Part shown: one piece after another, positions 34,260 through 43,373 of the stretch | How positions within the stretch are numbered: position 1 is the first letter of the stretch | Layout: each line of letters opens with the position of its first letter | Assembly: GCA_021613535.1 (NCBI GenBank) | Contig: CP075493.1 | Span: 16,988,001 to 17,052,000, forward strand | Reading direction: 5' to 3' | Length of the DNA stretch: 64,000 nucleotides | From: Adineta vaga | Taxonomy: Eukaryota > Rotifera | Position numbers and translations under genes: made by a program | The notes under the pieces: generated by a model | What the model saw: only the letters and a program-made list of their open reading frames with translations | The model's database searches: none | Told to the model about the DNA's origin: nothing

Positions 34260-35155
34260 TTTGAAAGAAACTAAAATAACTATACTGTTTTGAATTTATA
34301 ATAGGCTAGTCACGTATTGTTTTCTCGTTCTTATATATTTATATTACCGCTTTGCATGGTGGAAAATGTTCGACAGAAAAGAAAAAATCTTTTTGTGCAG
34401 AAGCGTTGTGAAGAAAGACCTTTTCTGTTTTGTTAGCTTTCTCTTATATCCAATGGATCCTTCCTACTAGACGTTAATAGGTGGGTCGGATTCAATAGAA
34501 AGTTATGATGTATACTAGCTTTGTTAGTTCTTTTATACTACTTTATTATTAACGTTCGTAACTGAAACACATAGGTAATATTTGTTGGAATATTACTTAA
34601 ATTTACTAATGAAATTTCTTCTGTTGACAGATATAATAAATGGCTTTCATTTAATGTCGCATATCTAGTATTTCTATCGTAGTATAGAGTTAATGACGCC
34701 AAAAAATCTCCTGTTGATACTACAATAATGTTCGCTTGATCTGACAAACTCAAATTTGATAGCGAAGAGATTTCAATGGCCGAATTTAGGTAAGGCTGAG
34801 TCTAATACTGCCTAATACAGGTATGGCTCAAGCCTAACGAGCTTAGGCGTTCCGCCGCCTATGAGCTGGGAATGAGAATCATAACTAATATAGAATCATT
34901 TAGGGGACTCTTCATTATTAGATACAACAATTGACGTCTAACAACAAAAATAATAGATAAACGACATTTGTTGAAAGAAAAGTATGTGGTATCATTCTAT
35001 AATTTTCCATTAAATTTTATGGTTTAAGTGAACAAGGAAGGTTTTACTTTATTAGATCAATAAATTCATGATTAACTGCATAATGATGAAAAGATTAATA
35101 GATTGTTTTTTGAAAGTATCTCGTTCGATCAAAAATGTGTTTTTTTTCATCGCAT
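34260..35155. other. intergenic; weak frame and GC-rich hairpin
   Basis: A minus-strand frame 34753-34538 (71 aa, with repeated SL.NLS segments) has no recognisable domain. At 34840-34870 a locally GC-rich patch contains TAGGCG-TTCCGC-CGCCTA, a 6-bp hairpin unlike the surrounding AT-rich DNA. Confidence 0.3.
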
Positions 35156-35714
35156 TTAAATGCAATAAGGATGTCTATTAATCCCTCTACCAAAATATCG
35201 ACATGTACTTGGGCAATTTCCAATAGTTCTCCATTCATAATTGGCGACACATTGTCTAATTGATGAACCATGACATTCATAAAATCCCCAACTAACACAT
35301 CGACCTGTTGATGACCAACAACGACTATCATCACACGAGGCACGACGCAGACGTTGATGTTCTAAATTAATATGATCAGATGTATTCTGTCAGAATTTTA
35401 CTGTGTAAAACAAACGATCAAACTTACTATCAACACTATCTTCATTGGTATTTTCGTCTTCATCAGTGGACTCATACTGAATCACAGTTTCATCGAATCC
35501 TAAACTTTCATCTTTTCCCGATGATTTAGCTTCTTCACCAATTGTATTCTAAAATATTTCCAAGAAAAATATTAACAGTGATTGTAACAACAATAGTTGA
35601 TATAATTAGTATTCTTACATTTTCTGATTTATTGTCATCAGTCAATCTTCCATTTACAATGGATGAGACGAAGAGAACTACCAGAACAGCGACCATTAAA
35701 TAAGAGCGAACCAT
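35156..35714 (-). CDS. secreted prepropeptide with 8-cysteine mature region
   Basis: Three exons on the minus strand, 35714-35619, 35548-35428 and 35361-35156, join in frame to 140 aa. Layout: signal peptide (YLMVAVLVVLFVSSIVNG), then a strongly acidic pro-region rich in Asp/Glu/Ser (about residues 23-72), then a furin-like basic site RLRR, then a compact C-terminal part of about 60 residues with eight cysteines spread as C-x4-C, C, C, C, C-x3-C, C. This is the standard architecture of processed cysteine-stabilised peptides (defensins, neuropeptides, other secreted peptides). I do not recognise the family and cannot say whether it is antimicrobial, signalling or otherwise. Apparently intact. 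Confidence 0.75.
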
Positions 35715-36633
35715 TGTTGTCAAGTCAAGTCTATAGAGTTGACAGGCAAGTTGATAATGTTCTACCAAAAGGATCTGTACTCCTTTTTATAGGTAACAAC
35801 AAGATTTATCCCACAATCCTCAATGACACATGAACGTCTGGGAGAAAATCAATGTCACTTATCTATTGTCTTCATCGAATTTTCATCCCGCACAGAGGCA
35901 ATTTTCCCACTGGGTGTGGGTGTGGGTGTGGGTGTGGGTAAATATAACTGACCCACACCCTCTACTTATTAGTGAAATAGACACACCTGATATGGTGATT
36001 ATAATGATATGATTGTTAAAGAATATTATATTTATGGTTTTTATTTTTATAATTAATTTTATTTTTGAAAACAAGAAGAGAACAAATTCTGATTTATAAC
36101 CAGCGGCTCAATCTTATTGGTAATTTTCGAATATTATTTAAATAGAAAAAAATAATTCAGTCATATTAAGATTTTTGAATAAAAAAGTTCGATTTGAATT
36201 GGTAGAAATGGTGCGCTGTACAACATGTTCAAAATCAAATCAATAATGAGTAGATTAGTTTAAAAGGATCAATATCTTGTTATATCTTCAATAAATAATA
36301 TTTGTAAAATATTTTTTCTGACTTCATGAAAATTAAATGTCCAATATTAAAACAATGTACGCCAATTGTTTGGAAACTAAAAAGGTATGTTCGTCTTTGT
36401 CAAATAAATTGAAAGATCGCACTTAGTATGAATATTTGTTACTTTTATGTATATATTTTTCACAACAGGTGTTCGATCGAAATTGATTCGTCTATTCGCT
36501 TCGGTCTGTTAACTATTCATATCATGCAACATCAGAAAAACATTTTTCACATAAAGTTAACAGAGATAGAGATAGAGAGGAAAAAGAAGAAAATTGACGA
36601 AATATCGTCAATGAAAAATGTATAAAATAAGTA
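35715..36633. other. intergenic with TGTGGG-type palindrome
   Basis: Contains palindromic element 5, about 200 bp upstream of the peptide gene's ATG. The short frame at 36428-36625 is unsupported. Confidence 0.35.
35911..35962. repeat. TGTGGG-type palindromic element 5, four tandem units
   Basis: TGGGTG and then GTGGGT units repeat four times (35911-35939), with a 13-nt loop, then GACCCACACCCTC. The left arm is a perfect tandem of the six-base unit. Confidence 0.8.
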
Positions 36634-37308
36634 TAGGGCTTGTCCAAACGTAACGATGTGACATTTTTACATATTGTTTTTTAATTATCTCTTGAACGAG
36701 AACAGCTCAAGAGCTCGTTCAAACAGCATTCGATGAAGCTCGGTTTCCTCTACAAGGGATACAAGAATGAGTGTATTTGGTTTAGTCATCGAGTATCTAT
36801 GAAGAATTTAAGACCGCGTAACGTTGTGACTCAGTTTTTTGTTGGCCAATTTTGAGGCACTTAAAATGCTCCGAATAATCTCATATTTTAAGGTGCTGGT
36901 CCTTCAGTGTCGATCAGCATGCTACTAGAAAATCAGATTGATACATCAATGTGGAAGCTCCTAAACCGAGCCGCAAGTCGAAAAATGTGTGAGAGTCTAT
37001 GGATCGCCTATAACTACAAAAATGAAAAGTAAACACACCATTGTGTAGAGAATGAAATTCTGCGTCGAAAGGTAACCTTTCCGGATAATTCTGAAAAAGT
37101 TTTTACCTCAAAAGTTTCAAAATACAGTTTTTCAAAAGTTGAAAACTGAATTTCTTAGAACAAAAAGTGGTTTGTTCGCCAAATGAGTGACCGATTCGTA
37201 ATCAGCGTGAAAAACTGCATCGAAAAGCCTATTCGAATAAATGGAATTCGAAAGAAAAAGTTTTCAAAACTTGATCAGCCAAGTGTCGCGTTGCGTGGAC
37301 AAGCCCTA
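36634..37308. mobile_element. TA-flanked non-autonomous DNA transposon (MITE), about 671 bp
   Basis: The left end TA-GGGCTTGTCCAAACGTAACG (36634 on) and the right end CGTTGCGTGGACAAGCCC-TA (to 37308) are terminal inverted repeats, with 11 perfect bases and an imperfect extension (AACGTAACG against CGCAACGCG). The flanking TA dinucleotides fit the target duplication of Tc1/mariner-like elements; TATA on both sides makes the exact edge ambiguous by 2 bp. The interior has no long open frame, so it would need a transposase in trans. Confidence 0.75.
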
Positions 37309-37472
37309 TACATTATAATAGATCATTCCTTTCAAACACATTATTACAAGTAAGTTAAAAGATATTTTTATTATATAATGAAACCTACATCAACTTCGAA
37401 GTCACTTACATGCAATCAAATCATATCTCATGATCATCAAAAGAAACCGCGCAAACCACAAAGAATTATTCT

Positions 37473-37890
37473 TTGAACAACTTACGAACGTCAAAAGACT
37501 TGGTAAAGCTTATCTATGAGAGCGGTTGCAATTGCTTTAAGATGTTGAGTTGGTTAAGAAGTATTGAAGGTCAGGAAATTATATGTCCAGTAAGTGGAAT
37601 TATACTTATTTTAGGAACGAATGATCTTCATTTGATATACGCAAAAGAAACTATTCATCACATACGAGAAACGGTTGAAACCATTCGTCTTCTACATCCG
37701 GGGTGCAGCTAGCGTGGCAGTTCTTGCAATGGCGTATGAAAGCTATGCGTTATTTATCCAGTGGTGTTAGAGTTCTACAGAGAATTGATAAATGTAACAT
37801 TATGTTATTAGAACTGTGGCATAGATTAAGTTTTCAGGCTGTCGATTCACGCCATATCCAAAATCACACAAGCGAGGATAATTAACACCG
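37473..37890 (+). pseudogene. SGNH/GDSL-hydrolase fragment
   Basis: The open stretch contains PVSGIILILGTNDLHLIYA, the block III-like GTND motif of SGNH hydrolases, followed by HHIRETVETIRLLHPG, the usual helix before the next strand. After a frame change at about 37705 the C-terminal part is recognisable only faintly (LLELWHRLSFQAVDSRH). The catalytic Ser block and the DxxH block are not visible in frame. GDSL esterase ORFs occur in bdelloid Terminon retroelements as well as in cellular genes; which one this was cannot be decided here. Confidence 0.5.
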
Positions 37891-38419
37891 AACTTATGAA
37901 GGCTCATGTATAATAGAGCATTCCATTCGTATGTTCTTGGAGTGACAGTGAAATGCGATATACCTATACATTCAAAATGGAGTAGACACTACTATTACTA
38001 TACGCATAAACTTTATCTCTATTAGAAATATATATTCACATATTTTTTTCTGTATCAAATATTTTTCTTATTACTTTATCAATAAGCTTTTGTTAATATA
38101 ATTGAAATAAATTTAAAAAAAATATAATTTAATTCTTCTGTGCGATAAATTTATATTTATCTTGTTAATATTTTCTTCATATTGTATATCTAAAACTCAA
38201 TCCACGCCCTGCAGCCGAGGGAATTATCAGTTTGTTGGGAGCAAATACTTGCTGCAACAAACTATCTCGTATCTTTTTTCTCTGACTCAGTTACATCATG
38301 TAACTGAGTAAGTACTTATTTCTATTTCTATTTCTTTCGTTTAGGTATATAAAAAAAAGGCGTAAAAGAACTTTATCTGGTTTGTGCTTTTTTTTGTTAT
38401 CGTAATTATTAGAGGTGAG
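37891..38419. other. intergenic/promoter region of the beta-galactosidase
   Basis: Includes nested hairpins (listed separately) and TATATAAAAAAAA at about 38346, a plausible TATA box about 75 bp before the ATG. Confidence 0.4.
38229..38309. promoter_or_regulatory. two strong hairpins upstream of the beta-galactosidase
   Basis: Hairpin 1: AGTTTGTTG (38229-38237) pairs with CAACAAACT (38255-38263), with a nested AGCAA/TTGCT stem between. Hairpin 2: ACTCAGTTACAT (38285-38296) pairs with ATGTAACTGAGT (38298-38309), a perfect 12-bp palindrome with a one-base centre. They could be cruciform or dimer-binding sites, or the remains of a small inverted-repeat insertion; function unknown. Confidence 0.6.
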
Positions 38420-40627
38420 ATGCAATTGTTAACTATCGTTTTTTTTACCGTGCTCATCTTCATCAACACTTTCGCATATCCAGTTACTTATGATCAAGTT
38501 CGTGGTATTCCCTACCGTGTCTCGTATGATCATCGAGCAATTACCATCAATGGCAATCGCACACTCCTCTTTTCAGGAGTAATTCATTATCCCCGATCAA
38601 CACCAGCCATGTGGCCATACTTGATGTCGAAGGCTAAAGAACAGGGTCTCAATACAATACAAACTTATGTATTTTGGAACATACATGAACAAAAACGTGG
38701 AACATATGATTTTAGTGGACGTGCTAATTTGAGTCTATTTCTTCAAGAAGCTGCTAATGCTGGATTGTTCGTTAATCTGAGACTAGGTCCATATGTGTGT
38801 GCTGAATGGGACTATGGTGCTTTGCCGGTATGGCTTAATAATATTCCTAATATTGCATTTCGTTCCAGTAATGATGCCTGGAAGAGTGAAATGAAACGAT
38901 TTTTATCGGATATTATTGTCTATGTTGACGGATTTCTTGCTAAAAATGGTGGACCAATTATTCTTGCTCAAATTGAAAATGAATACGGTGGAAATGATAG
39001 GGCTTATGTCGATTGGTGTGGTAGTTTGGTATCGAATGATTTTGCATCAACACAAATCCCATGGATTATGTGCAACGGCCTTGCGGCAAATTCAACTATT
39101 GAAACATGCAATGGATGTAATTGTTTTGACGACGGTTGGATGGATAGACATCGTCGAACTTATCCCAATCAACCGTTACTTTTCACGGAAAATTGGGGTT
39201 GGTTTCAAGGGTGGGGTGAGGGTTTAGGTATCCGAACACCCGAAGATCTTGCCTACTCAGTTGCTGAATGGTTTGCTAATGGTGGTGCTTACCATGCATA
39301 TTATATGTGGCATGGGGGTAATCATTATGGTCGAACAGGTGGATCAGGTCTGACAACGGCATACTCTGATGATGTTATTCTTCGCGCTGATGGTACACCG
39401 AACGAGCCGAAATTTACTCATTTAAATCGTTTACAACGTCTTCTTGCTAGTCAGGCACAAGTACTATTGAGTCAAGATTCTAATCGATTATCAATACCCT
39501 ACTGGAATGGAAAACAATGGACAGTAGGTACGCAACAGATGGTCTACTCATATCCTCCATCTGTTCAGTTTGTTATTAATCAAGCTGCATTTTCATTATT
39601 TGTTCTTTTCAATAAACAAAATATTTCAATAGCTGGTCAATCTGTTCAAATTTATGACTATAATGAACATCTACTGTGGAACAGTGCCGATGTGAGTGGT
39701 ATTTCCAGAAATAATACTTTTCTTGTACCGATTGTAGTGGGTCCACTTGACTGGCAAGTCTACTCGGAACCATTCACATCTGACTTACCAGTCATCGTGG
39801 CATCGACACCCTTAGAACAACTTAATCTAACTAATGATGAAACCATCTACCTATGGTATCGTCGTAATGTCTCACTTAGTCAACCATCCGTACAAACAAT
39901 CGTTCAGGTACAAACACGTCGAGCAAATAGTTTACTCTTTTTTATGGACCGACAATTTGTGGGTTATTTCGATGATCATTCACATACACAAGGTACAATT
40001 AATGTTAATATTACACTTAATCTTTCACAGTTTCTTCCCAATCAACAATATATTTTTGAAATTCTTTCGGTTTCGCTTGGTATTGACAATTTTAATATAG
40101 GACCAGGTAGTTTTGAATATAAGGGTATAGTTGGCAATGTGTCTCTCGGAGGACAATCATTAGTCGGTGACGAAGCGAGCATCTGGGAACATCAAAAAGG
40201 TTTATTTGGTGAAGCGCATCAGATTTATACTGAACAAGGTTCAAAAACAGTTGAATGGAATCCTAAGTGGACGACAGTTATCAATAAACCAGTAACCTGG
40301 TTTCAAACTCGCTTTGATCTAAATCATCTTGCTCGGGAAGATCTCAATGCTAATCCAATCTTGCTCGATGCATTTGGTTTTAACCGTGGTCATGCTTTTG
40401 TTAACGGAAATGATATCGGTCTCTATTGGTTGATTGAAGGTACCTGTCAAAATAACTTATGTTGTTGTCTACAAAATCAAACTAATTGTCAACAACCCAG
40501 TCAACGCTATTATCACATTTCATCTGATTGGCTCAAGCCTACAAACAATTTGTTAACCGTTTTTGAAGAGATTGGCGCATCATCACCCAAATCTGTGGGT
40601 CTTGTTCAACGAATTATTAACACCTAG
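38420..40627 (+). CDS. beta-galactosidase, GH35, plant-like
   Basis: Intronless 735-aa secreted or lysosomal enzyme releasing terminal beta-galactose. The ATG at 38420 gives a good signal peptide (LLTIVFFTVLIFINTFA). GH35 landmarks: VSYDHRAITINGNR, SGVIHYPRSTPAMWPYLM, IQTYVFWNIHE, GPYVCAEWDYGALPVWL, acid/base Glu188 in QIENEYG, nucleophile Glu257 in FTENWGW, and YYMWHGGNHYGRTGG. These match plant beta-galactosidase signatures (SGSIHYPRSTPEMWP, YMYHGGTNFGRT) better than animal GLB1, which suggests horizontal transfer. The C-terminus has the beta-sandwich and jelly-roll parts (FGFNRGHAFVNGNDIGLYWL). It appears intact. A TGTGGG palindrome lies 151 bp after the stop. Confidence 0.93.
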   Translation: MQLLTIVFFTVLIFINTFAYPVTYDQVRGIPYRVSYDHRAITINGNRTLLFSGVIHYPRSTPAMWPYLMSKAKEQGLNTIQTYVFWNIHEQKRGTYDFSGRANLSLFLQEAANAGLFVNLRLGPYVCAEWDYGALPVWLNNIPNIAFRSSNDAWKSEMKRFLSDIIVYVDGFLAKNGGPIILAQIENEYGGNDRAYVDWCGSLVSNDFASTQIPWIMCNGLAANSTIETCNGCNCFDDGWMDRHRRTYPNQPLLFTENWGWFQGWGEGLGIRTPEDLAYSVAEWFANGGAYHAYYMWHGGNHYGRTGGSGLTTAYSDDVILRADGTPNEPKFTHLNRLQRLLASQAQVLLSQDSNRLSIPYWNGKQWTVGTQQMVYSYPPSVQFVINQAAFSLFVLFNKQNISIAGQSVQIYDYNEHLLWNSADVSGISRNNTFLVPIVVGPLDWQVYSEPFTSDLPVIVASTPLEQLNLTNDETIYLWYRRNVSLSQPSVQTIVQVQTRRANSLLFFMDRQFVGYFDDHSHTQGTINVNITLNLSQFLPNQQYIFEILSVSLGIDNFNIGPGSFEYKGIVGNVSLGGQSLVGDEASIWEHQKGLFGEAHQIYTEQGSKTVEWNPKWTTVINKPVTWFQTRFDLNHLAREDLNANPILLDAFGFNRGHAFVNGNDIGLYWLIEGTCQNNLCCCLQNQTNCQQPSQRYYHISSDWLKPTNNLLTVFEEIGASSPKSVGLVQRIINT

Positions 40628-40777
40628 TCTATTTGACTACTCTTTTTTTTCATGTACTCATTTAATCACATTCACTTCCGTAACTAAAGGCGTATTCATC
40701 ATCTTTTTTAAAATTAGAACTTAATGAAGTTAGAGAATGGCGAGGATTGAATATCGTATTTGCTAGTGGAACACTCA

Positions 40778-40849
40778 ACATCTTGAGAGTGTGAGTGTGG
40801 GTGTGGGTAAGGGTGATAGTTGTATCTGACGCCCACACCCTCAAGATGT
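40778..40849. repeat. TGTGGG-type palindromic element 6, reference copy
   Basis: The best-defined copy: perfect 10-bp ends ACATCTTGAG (40778-40787) and CTCAAGATGT (40840-40849) enclose GTGTGAGTGTGGGTGTGGG, an AT-richer loop, and GCCCACACC. It defines the element as a complete palindrome of 72 bp rather than a telomere scrap. Confidence 0.85.
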
Positions 40850-41027
40850 ATATTATCTCTTCGTAAGTAATATCTATTCAAAAGAAAGTTAACTTTAGAA
40901 AAAAACGTCGACAATAGTGGCCATTCATGTTTCCATTCTATTCACAACATCTGCATTATCAAGTAAAAAACTTTTTCTAACTGAGTAAATATAACTGTTC
41001 AACTAAGTCTGATTTTTGACCGTGCGT

Positions 41028-41300
41028 ATGATATAATAGAAAATCATATTTCTTATTTTTTTGAGTACAAATGCATCCATAAAAAAATCTTTCTCTATTC
41101 TATAGCAGCAACACAGCTGCTCAGCGAACATATTCGAGGCCAATGAGCTACTGTTTTCAATGATGGATATGATATAATAGAAAGTCATATTTCTCCTTTT
41201 ATGTTGTGCAATTACATTCCTGATTAAATGTTTCTCCACTCCAGTGTTGCAAGTCAGCTGTTTAGCGAGAATGCTCAAAGGTAGCAAAGTATTCATTTCA
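41028..41300. repeat. diverged tandem duplication, about 140-bp unit
   Basis: TATGATATAATAGAAAATCATATTTC at about 41028 recurs as TATGATATAATAGAAAGTCATATTTC at about 41168, and the following text (tens of bases with CAGCTG and GCGA landmarks) is also similar. Two units are visible. The unit start is itself palindromic. Non-coding. Confidence 0.55.
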
Positions 41301-43373
41301 ATAAGATGTCTGAAAAAGAAAAAAAAATTGTAATGCTACTTCACCAGTGCTCGTTGCATCTATAAAAGTATCTTTTTTTTCTTTTGAGACTGCAGTTTTT
41401 TTAGTGGATCTGCTAGTGCTTATTCGATTATATAAAGTAGTGTGCAAAAAAATTTGCCGTTCCATACATGGACTTTCTCGAGCTGTATCTGTTCAGTGTA
41501 TAAGTGTATACTTTTGAAACTTTTCTCAATAATTCAGGAGATGCCATAGAACGTAGTATGCACAAAACTTTTGCAAAAATGCTATCATGTCGAGTGGGAA
41601 GAATCGTGACTTGAATACTACCTGTCTATTTTATATATCAGATAATCATATTACACTATCAGGACTATAGCAATCGTTGTCCTTCTGACAACGTATTCTG
41701 AGCGAAGGTCTTTATCAATAGTATCTAATAACATGTAAATGAGCTTCGAACAAAAGTTATCTGGTGACCAAACAGGCGATCAGGGTCTATAGAACCACCG
41801 TCCGTAAATGGTGTTATCAACGGATTTCCGTATTTTCTCAATAATAGTTAATAGAAAACGCCTATAATTTTCAGAGTAGGAAGACCGGGACTTATCGAGA
41901 AAATTTCACTTCAACTGAAGAGTCCTAGAATACATCTTCAGGCTTCGATAGGCGTTATAAATCGTGATAATGGTGCTTGCGTTATTTCCTAATTCAAGCA
42001 TTATATCGAGCTGAAACTTCTGTCATGTTTTTTACATGCCAAATGTAAAGCATAGTTGGCCTTATCTTATTCTAAATGTGTCTTTTATACAAAGATAGAA
42101 ATTTTACATATGGGAAAAACTAGCCTTAGTTATCCTGACTACACCGGTGGAAACACTTCATTTACTCTTTTTTGACTTGCAGCAAAGTTGAGCTGGCCAC
42201 CAATTATTATATTTGTATTCTCTATTATGTGTACACTATGTACGCAAAACAACTTCCAATATTCATTATGTTTAGTGAAACAATTTTGCTAAATACTAAC
42301 GGCAATTTTTTTTGCACTCTACTGTATACGGACACTATAATATTTGAATCTAGCAAATAACTATATTTTTATTTATTGATCAATTAGACTGTTTGGAAAA
42401 GTTTTTTTTTCTCGCAATGATGCGTGGTGACTGTAGAAAGAGCAATCTGGTTGGAAATACGCAAGTTTTATACAAACATTAGTTTTGAGTAAGACTTTAT
42501 TTTCGCATCTGAGATTTAGCACTGAAAATCATTATATTGAGTTCAATCAGAACTATCGGTTTTTCGTCAAGAAACGTATAATGTGTCTCTCTATATCTAT
42601 ATCTATTTTACTAACAACCGTATTTCTACATATAGGACATAAATAATTAGCTGATTACCACTTTCATAAACGAATAATGGAAAGAATATAGTAAAGTTCG
42701 CTTCTCTCAAGGCGAAATGTTTTTTGATGGTTAAGGACTATTTATTCTTTGAACAGTTCGTATTCAAAAAGCTTCTGATTTTTGCTTCTAATCGAACAGA
42801 TTTTTTGATTATTGGATGATAAGCCTTTCTTGCAACACTTCTGCTTAAATGTTGCGTTTCGAAATGTCATTTGTTAAAGCTGAACTTCTTCTCGTCAATA
42901 GAGTAACGAAAGTCTAAGCTATTGAAACAGTTTTCTTCTGAAAATCTTTCTTTCGAAAAAGTTGACATATCTCCTATAATCCATCACTGGTTATCCAATG
43001 ATTTGTATCAGTATTTCGGGCAATAGATGCTCAACACTTCTACAAAATGAGCTGATGTCATTATGTAACGATTTCTCATCACATTCTATGTCAAGATCAT
43101 GTTTTTATAAAAGTATAAATGGTCTTACCATCAGTCTTATTTAGTCCCATCTTATACACCATTTTTATTTTCTTCTTAATACATGATACCATGGTAAACA
43201 TTTGTTATTTCAGATAGAACCATCGACTTTTGACGACAGTTATCGTCGGAATAGAACTAAAATAGAAACAACAGTTGACGATTAAAAGAAAAAGGTTCAG
43301 AAGATTAATTCAGTCGTGTCAGTTTTGATTTTTTTTAGTTATTAAAGAAATCAACTACGAAACTACCAAAACG

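Larger units (their letters stand above)
40628..43373. other. 2.7-kb intergenic region
   Basis: Holds palindromic element 6 and a diverged tandem duplication; otherwise no recognisable gene. Short frames (41003-41296 minus, 42172-42360 plus) are not supported. Confidence 0.4.

Noticed and set aside
41450-41640. Possible transposon fragment near AGTGTGCAAAAAAATTTGCCG
   Set aside because: The inverted bases are too short and no matching right end or duplicated target was found.
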